From contig MU401582.1 in assembly GCA_022579005.1 (NCBI GenBank), forward strand, positions 46,658-110,657: DNA of 64,000 nt, read 5' to 3'. The DNA is from Poronia punctata (taxonomy: Eukaryota; Ascomycota; Sordariomycetes; Xylariales; Xylariaceae). Of the stretch, positions 32,295 through 43,780 are shown piece after piece. The translations under genes were made by a program, and so were the position numbers. Each line of letters begins with the position of its first letter. Positions within the stretch are counted from its first letter, which is position 1. The notes under the pieces were generated by a model that saw only the letters and a program-made list of their open reading frames with translations, ran no database searches and was not told the origin of the DNA.

Positions 32295-34833
32295 ATGGCT
32301 CTCGAGGCTCCCTTAAGATCGTCAACTGGGAGCATGATGTCTAGCTTCTCACCGCATCCGGACATGACTGTCTCTTCGCCGGACTCGCCGGGCTTTAAGC
32401 AGAATTTCCGACCAACGTAGGTTTATTCACCTGCCACTTACGACCTATCCCTGGATCAACCAACCTTGCCACTAACGCACAATAGGTCTACAGGGCCCTT
32501 AGAAGCAGGCGCCCCTCGACCCTCCTCGGCTGCGGCGGCTCGGCTGTCCCCAGCGCCTCATCAACTGTTAAGCCCTAGTGACATAGTCGGACCCTCGCCC
32601 GTCACATCGGTGGGCACAGAGGGGACTGAAATAGAAGACGAGGCGTCTGAGGAAACTCGGTCGAACCCTGGTTTTGCCAGGTCAGAGCCTCAGCCACAGG
32701 TTGGTAGCATTACTCACAACAATAGATGCCTTCTCACCACTTACCGACCTTGATAGTTCCTTATGCTAAAGACCAATATACCTGAGCATCTGCGGCGGAC
32801 GACCAGCGAGGAATCAGTGTCGGTTATTCATGCCCCAGAGAGTTTTAAGAATTGGGTCAGTCCACACTGCCGGTATACTGCTATGACAAATGCTAATAGG
32901 CTACCAAAAGACCGGGTCAGATACCCTGTCCAAGCCGTCCATATCAGTTAAGAGCGTCTCGCCAAGGCAGTCTCCTACTTCAGACAACACCGACGTGTCG
33001 CCTCCCAGTGACCGGGCTTCCAAGGTATTATAAGGGCAAACCCTATTCCGCCACCGTTCGACCGTACGGAAGAGCTGACGCCATGATCTCAGGCGAAATC
33101 GATGAGCCTACCCCATCCTCCATCGTTGTCGACGGATATCAAACCTGCCCGATATAGCCTCGATAGCGCAACACCCAGAGCCCAGAATCTACAGGATGTA
33201 CTAAGTGACCCGTCGAGGATACGGTCCAGTAGTGCCAGCAGCCTGGAGCGTAAGTCCTGCTTAGATGTCCCTTTCAAAATACCACCAAAGTGGCTAAACT
33301 GTTTCTACAGTCATCCCGGAGTCGAAGGAGCCCGGGTCGGACGTCGAACCAGATCCGGAAAGTTACGACGAGGACGAAGATTACTCGACTCCTGTTCGAA
33401 GAGAGGTACCCGAAGACATGGAGATCCGATCACTGCGGACAGCTTTGCAAGAGTGTTGGACGCTATGCAACACCCTGGCCAACTTGAGCACTCACCACCG
33501 TGTGAAAGTCTTTAGTACATCCGAAACCCCGGACGGATACGAAAAGGCTTGGAAATGCTGCTGGAAATTATGCAAGCGACTTTACGACAATCGAGATGAG
33601 ACAGACGAGGCCTTCAACGTGAAGACAAATTTAGACCTTTGCCGGGACTTTTGCCAGGCACTCTTCGATGTGCGCGCCCGTCAGGATGAAGTCGCCGACT
33701 CCGTGCTTCGCGTCAGCTTCGAACTAAATAACCAGTAAGTGGTATTCCGCAAAAGAAACAAAAACTCATGTTGAGGTTCGGACTAACGCCCTTGTAGTCT
33801 CTACAGTGCCCAGGATCATCGCAATTTACCCGAGGCCTTCCGGGAACGAACCTTGGATTTTTACATCACCTTGTGCCACAGATTGATGAAACAGCGTGGT
33901 CAAGAAGCGGAGGAGACGAACTCGCTCCTGCGCGCCTGCTGGTCTCTTGCCGAGATGTTGTTCAGCCTGCGCCAGAATAAGAGAGACGGGAAGGCTGCAG
34001 ACGAGGAACTACTCGGCTCGGCCGTACAGGCCTGCTGGGAACTCTGCGACATCTTTAGAGAAGGGTGGACTCAGATCCGGCCGGATAGGGGTACGCCTCG
34101 GCCCGGCAATGGCGGCTTCGTGTATAACAGCCAAAACATGGAATCCGATGGGCGGGCAAGCAGGCAGTCCAGTCGATCCAAGAGGGACAGCCAGAAAAGG
34201 GATTCTCTAGAGAAGCCCCGCAAGTCATTGCCAGTGCCCGAGACGCCGGTTACCGAATTTGAAGATACGCCCCTGTCACCAGATCCCCAGTCGCCACAGG
34301 CGCCTAACATTATGGTGCTCGGGACGGACTCCAACAGGGGCGGGCGATGGTCGAGCAGCGCTTCGAACCTCTCGAGCTATTCGCAGAGTAGCCAGCGGAC
34401 GTCCAGCACGGCAACGACAACAACAGCAGCCGAAGATATCAACATCACGCGCATCAAAGCGCTCATTCTGAAGGCGGCGATGAACGTCGGGTTCACACGT
34501 GACGGCTCGCCCGACGGTCACGGACATTCTAACGCCGTCTCTCTTCAAACTTTTGTCAAATCTCTGCCAACGGGCTCCTTTGGCTCGCTTCCATCGCATG
34601 CCACGTTACTACAAAATTACAAGAATGTCGTCGTAGCCGATTCCTCCTTTCGACAAGCGTCGTCTCTGCCTCCACGTGGAAAACGAGTCTCGGCTGTCGA
34701 CATGGCCAAGAGCGTCGGTCTCATGACGAATAGGTCCAGTCAGTACGGCTTCTTGCGAGAGTTGTTCAAGCTCGTCTTTGGATTCCATGTCGACGAGGTC
34801 GAGTCGAGGAAGAATGTCAGCATCATAATATGA
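32295..34833 (+). CDS. large fungal protein with repeated CW-x-LC helical motifs (DUF7624-like), function unknown
   Basis: Seven exons: 32295-32416, 32486-32699, 32757-32855, 32911-33024, 33093-33249, 33311-33734 and 33798-34833. They give 721 residues with every phase consistent. The third acceptor could instead be at 32772, which would remove five residues. Residues 1 to about 270 are Ser/Pro-rich and disordered, with phosphorylation-like SP sites. From about 280 to 470 there are six helix-like repeats of the form A-x2-CW-x-LC-x2-L: ALQECWTLC, AWKCCWKLC, NLDLCRDFC, TLDFYITLC, LLRACWSLA and AVQACWELC. A long S/T-rich linker follows, then a conserved-looking C terminus (SLQTFVKSLPTGSFGSLPSH…LLQNYK) ending SIII. 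It resembles an ascomycete-specific uncharacterised family; the DUF number is from memory and less sure than the gene itself. No enzymatic motif is seen. A scaffold or signalling role is only a guess. Confidence 0.82.
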
Positions 34834-36231
34834 TTATAGCGCCACTACTTACCGGGTCCATGTTTAGGAATTAATTTAGGCATCCCACATCCCTCCCATG
34901 GGTGTGCAATGCCCGCTTCGCTCGTCCCCTTTATCCGCCAGGATATCCCATTGTTACGCCATCCCCATTACGCCATTTGGACATATAAAAAGATACCCCT
35001 TGACTAAACTCAACTCAGCCGGCGCTAAAGGACTACCCCCTTTTTGATTTCATGCTTCAACATAATTGTAAAAAGAGAAGAAAAAAAGTACAGGGAGAAA
35101 TTGTTGATATCATAGTCTGTCCGGTTAATCCCCCAGCCCTTTACATACAACTACCATCCACCAAATATATATCGATACGAATGATGACAGGATATGAACA
35201 AAATATTACATATATTATATATTTATATGTTATATACACACCGACAGGCATTTAAGTCATGGTCGTCACCTATTATTGCCTGCCTATTTTATATTGTTTA
35301 TTTGTCCAAGCTATTACCTATATATATCCTTAATATGCATATAGACCTCTTGAGTAATATCCTCCGGGAAAGTTGATAACGTCGGCGCAAGGTAGAGTAG
35401 TAATAGCAGATTATTACTTTGGACCAAGTATTCCAAGTGTCGATGAGTCGTCATCTTAGGAGTGGACGTACCAATTTAACTCCACATGCACCACCACTCG
35501 GCCCGGCCCGAGACGTACGCGCACGCAGTATCCTTACTTCTCGAGTGTGGGTGTATCACGTCACTTAGTCACTTGCATATCCTATTTTCGCTCCTCGGGA
35601 ATTGTTTGAGTCACAGTCAAGCCCCTATAAAACAATTGAAAAAAAAATATAGTATATTCCCGCGAATCGTATGACTTGTTCCAGAAGTGACCTTGACTCC
35701 AGACTCCTGGTATATATCGCGAGGTATATAATTAGGAAAGACGAATGCGATTATACAAGAGTAGAGCCTCAGCCCTACCTAGAGAATATATATAAAATAA
35801 AAGTCAACGCATATGAAGTTCTATATAATCCTCCTACCGGCAATGCTATTTTGCAGCGCAATAAAGCCACTAGTGCTAGCTCTCGACCGCGGATGATATA
35901 GTAGAAATACTGTAAATGAAACAAAAGAAAACCCAACGCCCGTACGCAATGACAAACAAAGGAAACAAATGAAATCCGCGATGACATTAACGGGAGAAGA
36001 TGATGACGCCGATGCCGATGCCGACGTTGAAGAAGTCGTTGATGGCGGTAGCTTATACGCCGTTGAAACTTGTGTGGTGGCCGTATCGTTTGATATCGCA
36101 TGATATTATAAAGGAAAGAAAGGAGAAGAGAGTGTCTAGCCTAGACCTCCATTACTCTGCAAGGTCGCGATTGTGGATTAAGTAGATGAGATTTCATTTT
36201 ATTCTCCGTTGGATTGACCTTGGGGTAAGCA
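34834..36231. other. 1.4-kb intergenic region between tail-to-tail genes
   Basis: 3' flanks of the gene ending at 34833 (+) and the gene ending at 36232 (-). The DNA at 35150-35340 and 35640-35860 is rich in TATATA stretches. Short frames here look spurious. Confidence 0.5.
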
Positions 36232-39182
36232 TCATGGCTGTGTATGGAACTGGGCGGGCGGCGATGTAACCGAGAAATTACCAGCGCTCGTTCTCCCCTG
36301 TCTTGTCATACGGTGCATGTACTGACCCCACCCGCCGGCAGTAGGCGCGGTCTTGAAGGCGGCACCAGCACTGATAGGGGTGGCCATATTGACGGTATTA
36401 TACCCACTGGGTTGGCGGGGCGTGGGCTGGCTCGGCGTGGGCTGGCCGGCAATGGGAGTAGCTCCGGCCAACCCTGGTTGTGGTGTGGTAAATAGAGAGT
36501 TATCGTTAATAAGACCTGCCGAAGTGTCGAATTGGTCTAGCTGGGAATCGAAGAATTCTTCGGGAGCCCGGGCTTGAATCAAGGCCGCGCTAGAGTCAAG
36601 ATTATATGGCGCGGAATTGTGGTTGTCTTTCGCGGCATCTGGAAGGAAACCGGAATGCTGCGGATAGTTAGTTCCGCCTCCTGTCCCCCTTTCGACTGGA
36701 GTATCCATATCATTGGCAACGTTGCCACTTTCCATCTGAGGAAACATCGGAAACGTCAGCAACGCCGGGTCCACGAAGCCCCATTGGTTCTGATTTTCGA
36801 CCAAGTCGTTCGTGTACATCCCCACGCCTTCGCCCACCGGAGCATATGGCTGGGTATAGTCGTAGTTATCAACCTGGTTGTGGTCCTGGGTTTGTGTACG
36901 CAGAGTTGTATTAGTAGTGACAGGCGGCGCCGTATACGCTGTGGCGACGCCTGAGATCGGTGTTGGACCCCCCCAAGCCGACGAGTTCTAACCGTCGGTC
37001 AATGGCTGCTCCTCCTTTCCCGCATTGTCGTTTGCGTTTGCGTTTGCGTTCGCATTTCCCCCGTACTCATGCCCATTTGCATCTTCTGATATATCTCTCA
37101 TATCCGTATCCTCGTTCGCGTCCGAGACGAACCTTGCACGCTTTGCCTCTCGCTGCTGCTCTGGAGACCCCGGGATTGGGGCTTCTTGCGCCGTGTTGCC
37201 CCCGTTGGCGTTCCCGGTGTGGTGGAAACCTGGTGCATACATGCTGTCGGGATTGGCACGGTGCGTGTTTGTCCCTACGCTTACGAGTTCCCCATTATGT
37301 GAACGGGCGTTAATAGCCGAAGAGACAGATGGAGAGCGCTGATGCTTGTTAATCGTTGGGGTTAAAGGTAAAGGTTTCGTCGGTGGTTCGAGGACCTGTA
37401 GGTGCGGATGATAATCGAAGGCCTGGAGCTGGGGGTTGTTAAGCGGTCGAGGCTGTAAAATGTGTGTCGCGGGCAGTCGCAAGGGAGTGTTTATGTTCGG
37501 TGGTACCGTGGAATTGGTTACCGGGTAAATTGTCCGGGATAGGGGAGAGTGTTCATGTTGCGGGACAAAGTTTCGGGCGCCAACATGAGGCCGTTGTGTA
37601 CTTGTTCTCCCAGGCGCAACGTGTAGGTTCAAGGGGCTGATTCTCGCCGTCACAACAGGAGTTGTTCTTGCCACTCTCTGGGCCGGTTCATGTTTGGGCA
37701 CGTTTGGGGGCGCCGGCTGTACCCTGTAGCCAACATGTTGAGGACTGTCAGGGCCCAAGCGCGGAAAATCCTCATGGCCATGAATGTGCGGGCTCCAACC
37801 AGTTCGATGTTGCGAGATCCCAGAACTTTGTCTACGGTGGTGACTAGGGGTGAGGAAATGCTCTGTTGAGCTCATGGGATTCGATGCCTGCTGGTGGTTC
37901 TGCGGTCGGTAAGCTATATGGTCGATGGCTCTCGGAGTTTCTAATTGCTGTTGCTTCCGGGGTAGCTGAGGCATTGACGTTCGTCTCCCAAGATCATCTC
38001 TCGGCCTGTTGAGTGGGATGGTACCCAGGCCACCACAACTCTCGCATATGATGCTTTTGCTCTTGTTTCCCTTTTCCAAAACTCGCCTGGCACTTGCCGT
38101 CAACATGTCCGGAATATTATTCCGGTTGAGGGCAAGTAGCGCAGGAGTGGCTCCGGTTCGGCCCCTCACAAGGTTTGCCGCTCGGTTCCTGTTATAGACA
38201 ATAGCGGTCAGTCGCATTCCAGACGATTCCACAAATCGTTGTTGCCGCTTTAGCGGTTCTCGGCCAGATACGAGGAGGTCAGGGGGAAGCAATGGAAACA
38301 AGGAAAGATGGGAGGTAGGTGGTTGGAAAGAAGAGGAACCAAGTGAAAGAGCGACGACGTAGGTAGCGGAAATTTTCGGCGTCGTTGTCATACTTAAACC
38401 CAGAAGCTGACTGTGAGGCAGTCCTCCATATGAATCCCTATAAGATATACCCCCATGCTGAAATAGGTCCTACACTGTAGTTACACGCAGAAGCCAAGCT
38501 AGAAATTACTCAAAGTCGAGGCTTTGTAGCCACCTTGCAGTACCCTCCCTCTCCGATGAGGATACCGCCGAACCAGGCGGTGGAGGCAACGTAAAAACAG
38601 CGAGGTACGAAGATACTTGTAGGTAAGGAGGAAAGTAACAAGAGAAAGGCAGGAGCAACCATAGTAGCGACGCCAAGAGAAAAGGAAGGCGAAAAGGAAA
38701 GAACGAGCACCCGAAGAAATGATGCAAAAAGAGAAGGCAGGCGAGCAAATGAGAACCAAGGGAAAGAAGGATGCGAGATGAGAGATGTACTGAAGAAAGA
38801 GCAAGCGCAAAATAGAGGAGATGGACGGGAAAGAGAGGGGCAGAGCTGGGGTAATATAGGACAGTCCTTCAAACATTACATCGGGGGTGGTTGCCTCGCC
38901 GATATTTCATGTCGCGACACATTATACAGACTCGAGTAACGCAAGAACGGATAGGAAGAAAGGGCACGGATAAAGAACTTACCCGTATTCTGGGTCGGTG
39001 CCGTATCGATCAGTGACATAGCGAACCTGATTGAGCCCGAAGTCCTCAACCCCAAATGCCTTCCGGAAATCTTCGACGGCTTGAGCATGGATCCTGGTGG
39101 TGTCTCCCCGCGGGATCTCTCGGACGGTTCTGTCCAGGATGAAGTGTATCTGCTCAGGCGTGTACTTTGTCGTGCCTGTCAT
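36232..39182 (-). CDS. orphan protein with helical N-terminal domain and low-complexity body; frame interrupted by one TAG
   Basis: Exon 1 is 39182-38983 (MTGTTKYTPEQIHFILDRTV…VTDRYGTDPEYG). It is joined through a 794-base intron (donor gtaagt, acceptor ataacag at 38189) to exon 2 starting at 38188 (NRAANLVRGRTGATPALLAL). The N-terminal 70 residues look like a helix-turn-helix or SANT-like domain. A single CESCGGLG motif follows, then a long H/P/Q/N/S-rich tail. Exon 2 reads open to a TAG at 36990-36988 (466 residues). In exactly the same frame it then continues for 251 more codons to 36232 with the same composition (N/Q/P/T-rich). Either the TAG ends the protein, or a tiny intron (42 or 54 bases from the gttaga at 36992) or readthrough joins both parts. 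A second start (ATG 38391) inside the intron is also open into exon 2. A nuclear regulatory role is a guess. Confidence 0.65.
38500..38876 (-). promoter_or_regulatory. long pyrimidine-rich tract within the first intron (minus strand)
   Basis: For more than 350 bases the plus strand is almost purely A/G with few C/T, so the minus strand is C/T-rich. In fungi such tracts mark strong 5' leaders. It lies inside the intron of the orphan gene, upstream of an alternative ATG at 38391. This suggests an internal transcription start, which is inferred. Confidence 0.4.
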
Positions 39183-39463
39183 CTTGAGGCTGGTAGGGGA
39201 ACTTGACTGTCCGGAATTGATATCGGTATGTTTGATTTGGCAGGTCGATGTATCACGACAGAAAGTTGGACTAATACTGAGCTTCTAGTAGAAGCTAGTG
39301 ATGTGAACACGGGTTGATAGACACGGAGGCGTTACTCTCCGCCTTTTATGCAGTTGGGTGACCCGCTGGGCTGCGTTTGCCTGCGGAAGAAGTCGGCATT
39401 GTCAGTATTATGTCTTCCCAGCCCTCCAGTCTAGGATGGAACAGCTAAGAGAAGTCGAAGTGC

Positions 39464-40031
39464 TCACCAGCAGCAAGGATTTAGAGATATCCCGATATCC
39501 CAGATCTTAGACCGCACGCCGTTCTCGTACTCAGGGTCGTTGCCAGGCGCTAGGCTATAACTACACGGACAAATGTTAGGGATTTGTGTCTGCGAGACCA
39601 CATTTGACGAGAGAAGCACGGAAGGTTGGCTGATACAAGAAAGGGTCAAACACTGCCGCCTCAATGAAGACCTTTTGCCCCACGACGAGGGACGGTTGCC
39701 GGTTCAAAGTGTCGAATAGATGATTCGCCTTTGCATTGCACTCGGGCAATGCTTTGTATAGGAGAACGGATATGACTTACCAACGCCGCTATGGGCTCAA
39801 CACAGGGCTTGTAGTAGTAAGTTGCAGGCCAAGACGTTTTCCTCTATAGGTGGTTATATGATTTGCTAACAACCTAAATAGTGAGTTTAACCCGGTGCTT
39901 ATACGTGATCGCCATCGATGATGCTTTGCTTAAGGTGACCTACTTGAAGAGGTATTGGTTTGGCACAGTATGGGTCGATGATTCGAGAATGCGCAGAGGT
40001 AAGATAATTCTTTAGCAGGGCAAGGAATCGG
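39464..40031 (-). CDS. probable small multi-exon gene of unknown function (5' end not found)
   Basis: Exons read on the minus strand: A about 40031-39944 (…HSRIIDPYCAKPIPLQ), B 39843-39781 (RKTSWPATYYYKPCVEPIAAL), C 39728-39637 (ANHLFDTLNRQPSLVVGQKV…FDPF), D 39560-39464 (YSLAPGNDPEYENG…NPCCW, stop). The introns have donors gtaggt, gtaagt and gtatca; the last has a strong branch (ccctaac) and acceptor gtgtag. All phases agree, which is unlikely by chance. No start ATG was found in exon A; upstream frames are closed, so a further 5' exon is needed or the gene is broken. A TATA-like ctatatatg lies at about 40550. The product has several cysteines but no recognised domain. Moderate-to-low confidence. 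Confidence 0.4.
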
Positions 40032-41530
40032 CTTAACAAAGTTTGCGGTAGAAGTCAAAGAATAGCCACAACTTGTGCCTGTAGATACTTCTTTTCTAGG
40101 CCGAGAAGAGAAAGTGATGTAAAGAAAGGAGGGTGCAGAAACTGGGCTAGGTTGGGCGTCCTTGTAGCCAAGTTCCGAGCGGTATCTGGTGAGTAATGCT
40201 ATAACCAAAGATGATGATGAAGTGACCCTGATCGGTTAGGACTGGCATGGAGGAAAGGGTCAGGTGTCCATATCTTGGGAGTAATGACAGAGCGTTTACC
40301 AGGTTGATATACCGAGGATGAAAGTGACTCCAATTGGGAAGGGTTGGTATGGAGTAAACAAATCCAGAGATCTGTGAAGAAAAGGGTGACTAATAGCTAA
40401 AAATCAATAGAGAGCACAGGATTTGGTGCGTGCAAGTCAGTAGATATAGCTGTTATGTTGCAGGCTACGAAACCGAGAAAGATGAAGCTGTCGTAACCGT
40501 GTCTACTTGAGCCTCATTTAGAAGAGCGATCTCGGAGGGAACAAGGACATATATAGACTATTCCTTCACGGGACAGGTACCGTAAGGAGCAAACTACGAA
40601 CGAGTATATCCTAGTCACTTGATCTAGTCGACGACATTGGTACAACTTCAGTGTAGATTACGACGAAGTTGGGATTAAACACAACTTGGGATGGCAGGAT
40701 TACAGATCATGACACACAGCTAACTAGGTGGAGCCAGTATATCTGGACTCTTTTTTAGCCGTCTGAATGAAATTTTAGTAGATACCAGTTAATCTTCTGT
40801 TCATTGTTTTACACTGAATTATCATGACTTGCGGCAACTGCTGGTAATCCTGCAATCGGGGCGACTCACGGGAGGAATTTTCGCCCCTCTCCGAAAAGTA
40901 CGGGGCCGGATAACGGATCCGGCTACTAATGAGAAGCCCGGATTTGGGAACGTGAATGACACTCTACGTACGTACCAGTAGGCTGGGCCTTTTCCGTGAA
41001 TACATCAGATGGTTTGAGCATGAACCAGCGCATGGAAAATGATGAGGGTTTATGCTGCTAGGCCGTTCTGGTTACTTCAATTGTTCATACTAGGTAAGGG
41101 TGGTGAGTAACTCGATTCTGGTCTCGGCAATCCGAGGGCAAGATTGCTTGTCTGCAGTCTTTTCCTAAGCTAGCGTATCTTCGCCTGCCTAGGCAATATT
41201 TCAGACACGGAAATGTTCACCTCGAAAAGTTTTAAACTCTACTGCAATTAGTTCAGCAAATATATGTGTACTTACACCCCCCCGTCACGGTCAAACTATT
41301 TTACTGATAGGGCGCGACATAGGTAACCTACCTAACCTGACCGAGATTACTGAAGAGGGCTTTTTGTGCCCATCATTCCGCGCGCAAAAATGGCATTTGG
41401 GACATGGAAGCCGGAGTATATCTTTCCATGTTGGCGTCGAGAGCCACGAGTTATAGCGCCAAGTCACAATAAACCACCTCAACAGCTTTGGGCAAGAGCG
41501 AGAGGACTGGAATATAAGAGTTGATTGACG
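40032..41530. other. 1.5-kb intergenic region
   Basis: Probably the promoter or missing 5' part of the preceding minus-strand gene, plus the 3' flank of the methyltransferase gene. The frames at 39930-40208 (-) and 41291-41482 (-) lack ATG context or homology. Nothing else was seen. Confidence 0.4.
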
Positions 41531-42643
41531 TCACTCATCTATTTTCCACTCGTCATATCTCATTGACGATCTGGCAAATATGGCCCACCAACACTCTACC
41601 GTTTGAGGCTCGTCCTCATCACCCCAGTCATCTCGACCAGTTATGGTACGCTGCTCTATAATCACCATGGGCAAAGGACCGGCACGCATCTCCGCCTTGA
41701 ACTTTTTGATCAACCTTTTTGTTACCTCGTCTCTCAATGGGCTCATGACGATAGCCCTGGATTCATTGCTATCGGCGAGTTGTTGATGAATAGCCGAGGC
41801 AAGGAGGCCGGGATGGTTATCGTCGTACAAGCTGTCAGCAGCGAGAATGATCTATATCGTATTAGTATGGAATATACTAGAGGCGAGGCAAAGAGGGAGG
41901 TCAGCGCCTACGTCGAACTGATTCCCGGGGCTGAATTTCGGGTCGTTGCCATCGCTAGAGCCCCAGATAAGCGTGCCCGAGTCCAGCTTCCCACCAAGCT
42001 GTTCCACCCTGGCTCGATTCTGCTCGATATTATAGTTTAAATTTGGCATGATCTCGGGGAGGTCACTGAGAACAACTTCAGTTTGCCACATTGCAGCAGC
42101 AGCAATACCCAGTAGCCCGGTCCCCGAACCAAGTTCCAAGACACGCAGATCATCTGGGAGATTCTCCCCAAGAAGGTGAAGCAGTCTTCGAGACGCAACG
42201 TCGTCGAGTTGTTGAGCCATAAGGTAGGAAGAACCCCAAGTCTTGTGACCCAACGAATCACCAATGATTGGCGGCTCTCGCACAATCAGTTCAAACGGAT
42301 GTTCTCTGTTCTCAAATGGCCATCCTCGAGTGATTTCGCCCATGGCTGCCCGACCGCATCGCTGTGAAAGGCAACGGCTGGCTTCATCCCAGATGATCTC
42401 CTTCTCATCGTCGTCTTTGATCCAGCCGAGGCCGCTGCCGACGATGCTGGAAAGATACGCCACTACCTCACGGCGGTACTGTGCTGTGATCTCTTGCTTC
42501 TCTGCCTCTGTTTTCTTCGATGCCAAGGAAAACCAAATAGGGGGTTCAGCGTGCAGATGCTTGAGGCAAGCTAGTAGGTCCTCGAAAGATGGGCGTTCCC
42601 AGACCTGGGGAAAGTCCCTGGGGCTCGCACGAACTATCGTCAT
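41531..42643 (-). CDS. EFM2: Efm2-type protein-lysine N-methyltransferase (methyltransferase family 16)
   Basis: Two exons, 42643-41912 and 41851-41531, give 350 residues; the 60-base intron has donor gtaggc and a tactaata branch. Efm2 is an S-adenosylmethionine-dependent enzyme of the METTL21/family-16 group that methylates lysines on translation elongation factors in yeast. Visible features: an N-terminal helical region (FPQVWERPSFEDLLACLKHL…SGLGWI) and SLGHKTWGSSYLMAQQL ahead of the Rossmann domain. SAM motif I is LRVLELGSGTGLLGIAAAA, followed by VVLSDLPEIMPNLNYNI. The spliced motif IILAADSLYDDNHPG carries the acidic/hydrophobic post-II signature. The C-terminal strand ends WWAIFARSS. The start at 42643 is the first ATG in frame. 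Assignment to the family is sure; Efm2 versus a close paralogue is likely but not proven. Confidence 0.85.
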
Positions 42644-43780
42644 TTTCCCCTTTACGATTTGATTCTCCAAGATCTGAGCTCTGATCAACGAAGATGGGCC
42701 TTCTGATAACTGGTCCGCCTTGGTTTCTGCTTGTAAGACATGATGCTACGCATTTTCTTTCGTTAGGACACATGGTTCGTGTTTCCTGTTCAGTAGACAT
42801 TTAATTTGCTTACCCTCAACAAAAAGCCTGAAGAACATACATCGTGACTGGTACTATGGCGAATTCATGTTTATCCCTGATTTCTTCACTTATGAAAATT
42901 TGAACCAAAACGCCGCATGGAAATTTAAAATAAAGATGCAATTGAAGTCCTTTCGCATGTGCAGCGATTTCCGCTAATCTGTATTTGGGTTAGGGGTGCT
43001 ACCTAGAATAAGCCACACGGAAAGATCCACGCAAGGTTCACTAGCTCGTGCCACACACCCCCACCATCCTTATCGATAAGGCTAAGCTCCCACTTTGATT
43101 ATTATGACTCGAAATCTGACGGCCGGACCACTTGTTCTGCTTCTTTTCTTCTTCAAGCATCGTCCTCATCAAGGCTGTGTTTCCGGGCTACAAACAGAAC
43201 AACTGCGCCAGTCGCAGTAGTTCATCAGCTGATGCGCTCTTCGGAGCTGCAGAAGTTGTATTTCACCGCCCGTGAGAAATTCGGAGTATGCTTCACTTTT
43301 TCCACCTGTGCCTCGCCTTGTGTGGGGATTCTCGCAGGTCTGTCCGTGAGGACCCGGCGTGATATCACGTCCATGATTGGCATCAGAGACGCAGGGCCGC
43401 CCTTTCCGTGCATACCCTTTACGGGGGAAGACGGATCGAGGTTGGTTCCTATGGGAGAGTCGTCATGAAGCTTGTGCGAATCACTTCAGTGCAATACACA
43501 GCCTCTTTTTTTCTCAAAAAGAGAATTCAATTCCGATCACTCTGATGGGGACGATGCTTCACCTTTTTTTTCTCAGGTACGTCATGTAATAACACTAATC
43601 TATCTTCGAGTCTGGGATACTACTAATGATGGAAATCTTTGCAACAAAGTAACCACGACCTCTTCCAACTGGATCGCGATAAAATAAGCTCGATGTTTGC
43701 GCCTTCATTTGGAGCCCTCCACCAATTTCAAACGTAAAGCTACTTGGCAGCTCCTGACCCTCATCCGTCGACGAGGATTA
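42644..43780. other. intergenic region with undecided short frames
   Basis: Between the methyltransferase start and the 3' end of the next minus-strand gene. Plus-strand frames at 43104-43220 and 43232-43468 contain cysteines and a hydrophobic start (LVLLLFFFK) but do not join into a convincing gene. Not called. Confidence 0.35.

Noticed and set aside
38189..38391. Using ATG 38391 as the main start of the orphan gene
   Set aside because: The first 68 codons from it have no domain character, whereas the exon at 39182-38983 joins with perfect phase and gives a domain-like N terminus; kept only as a possible alternative isoform.
43232..43468. 78-codon plus-strand frame with several cysteines
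   Set aside because: Tempting as a small secreted protein, but the hydrophobic segment upstream is in another frame and no splice sites join them convincingly.
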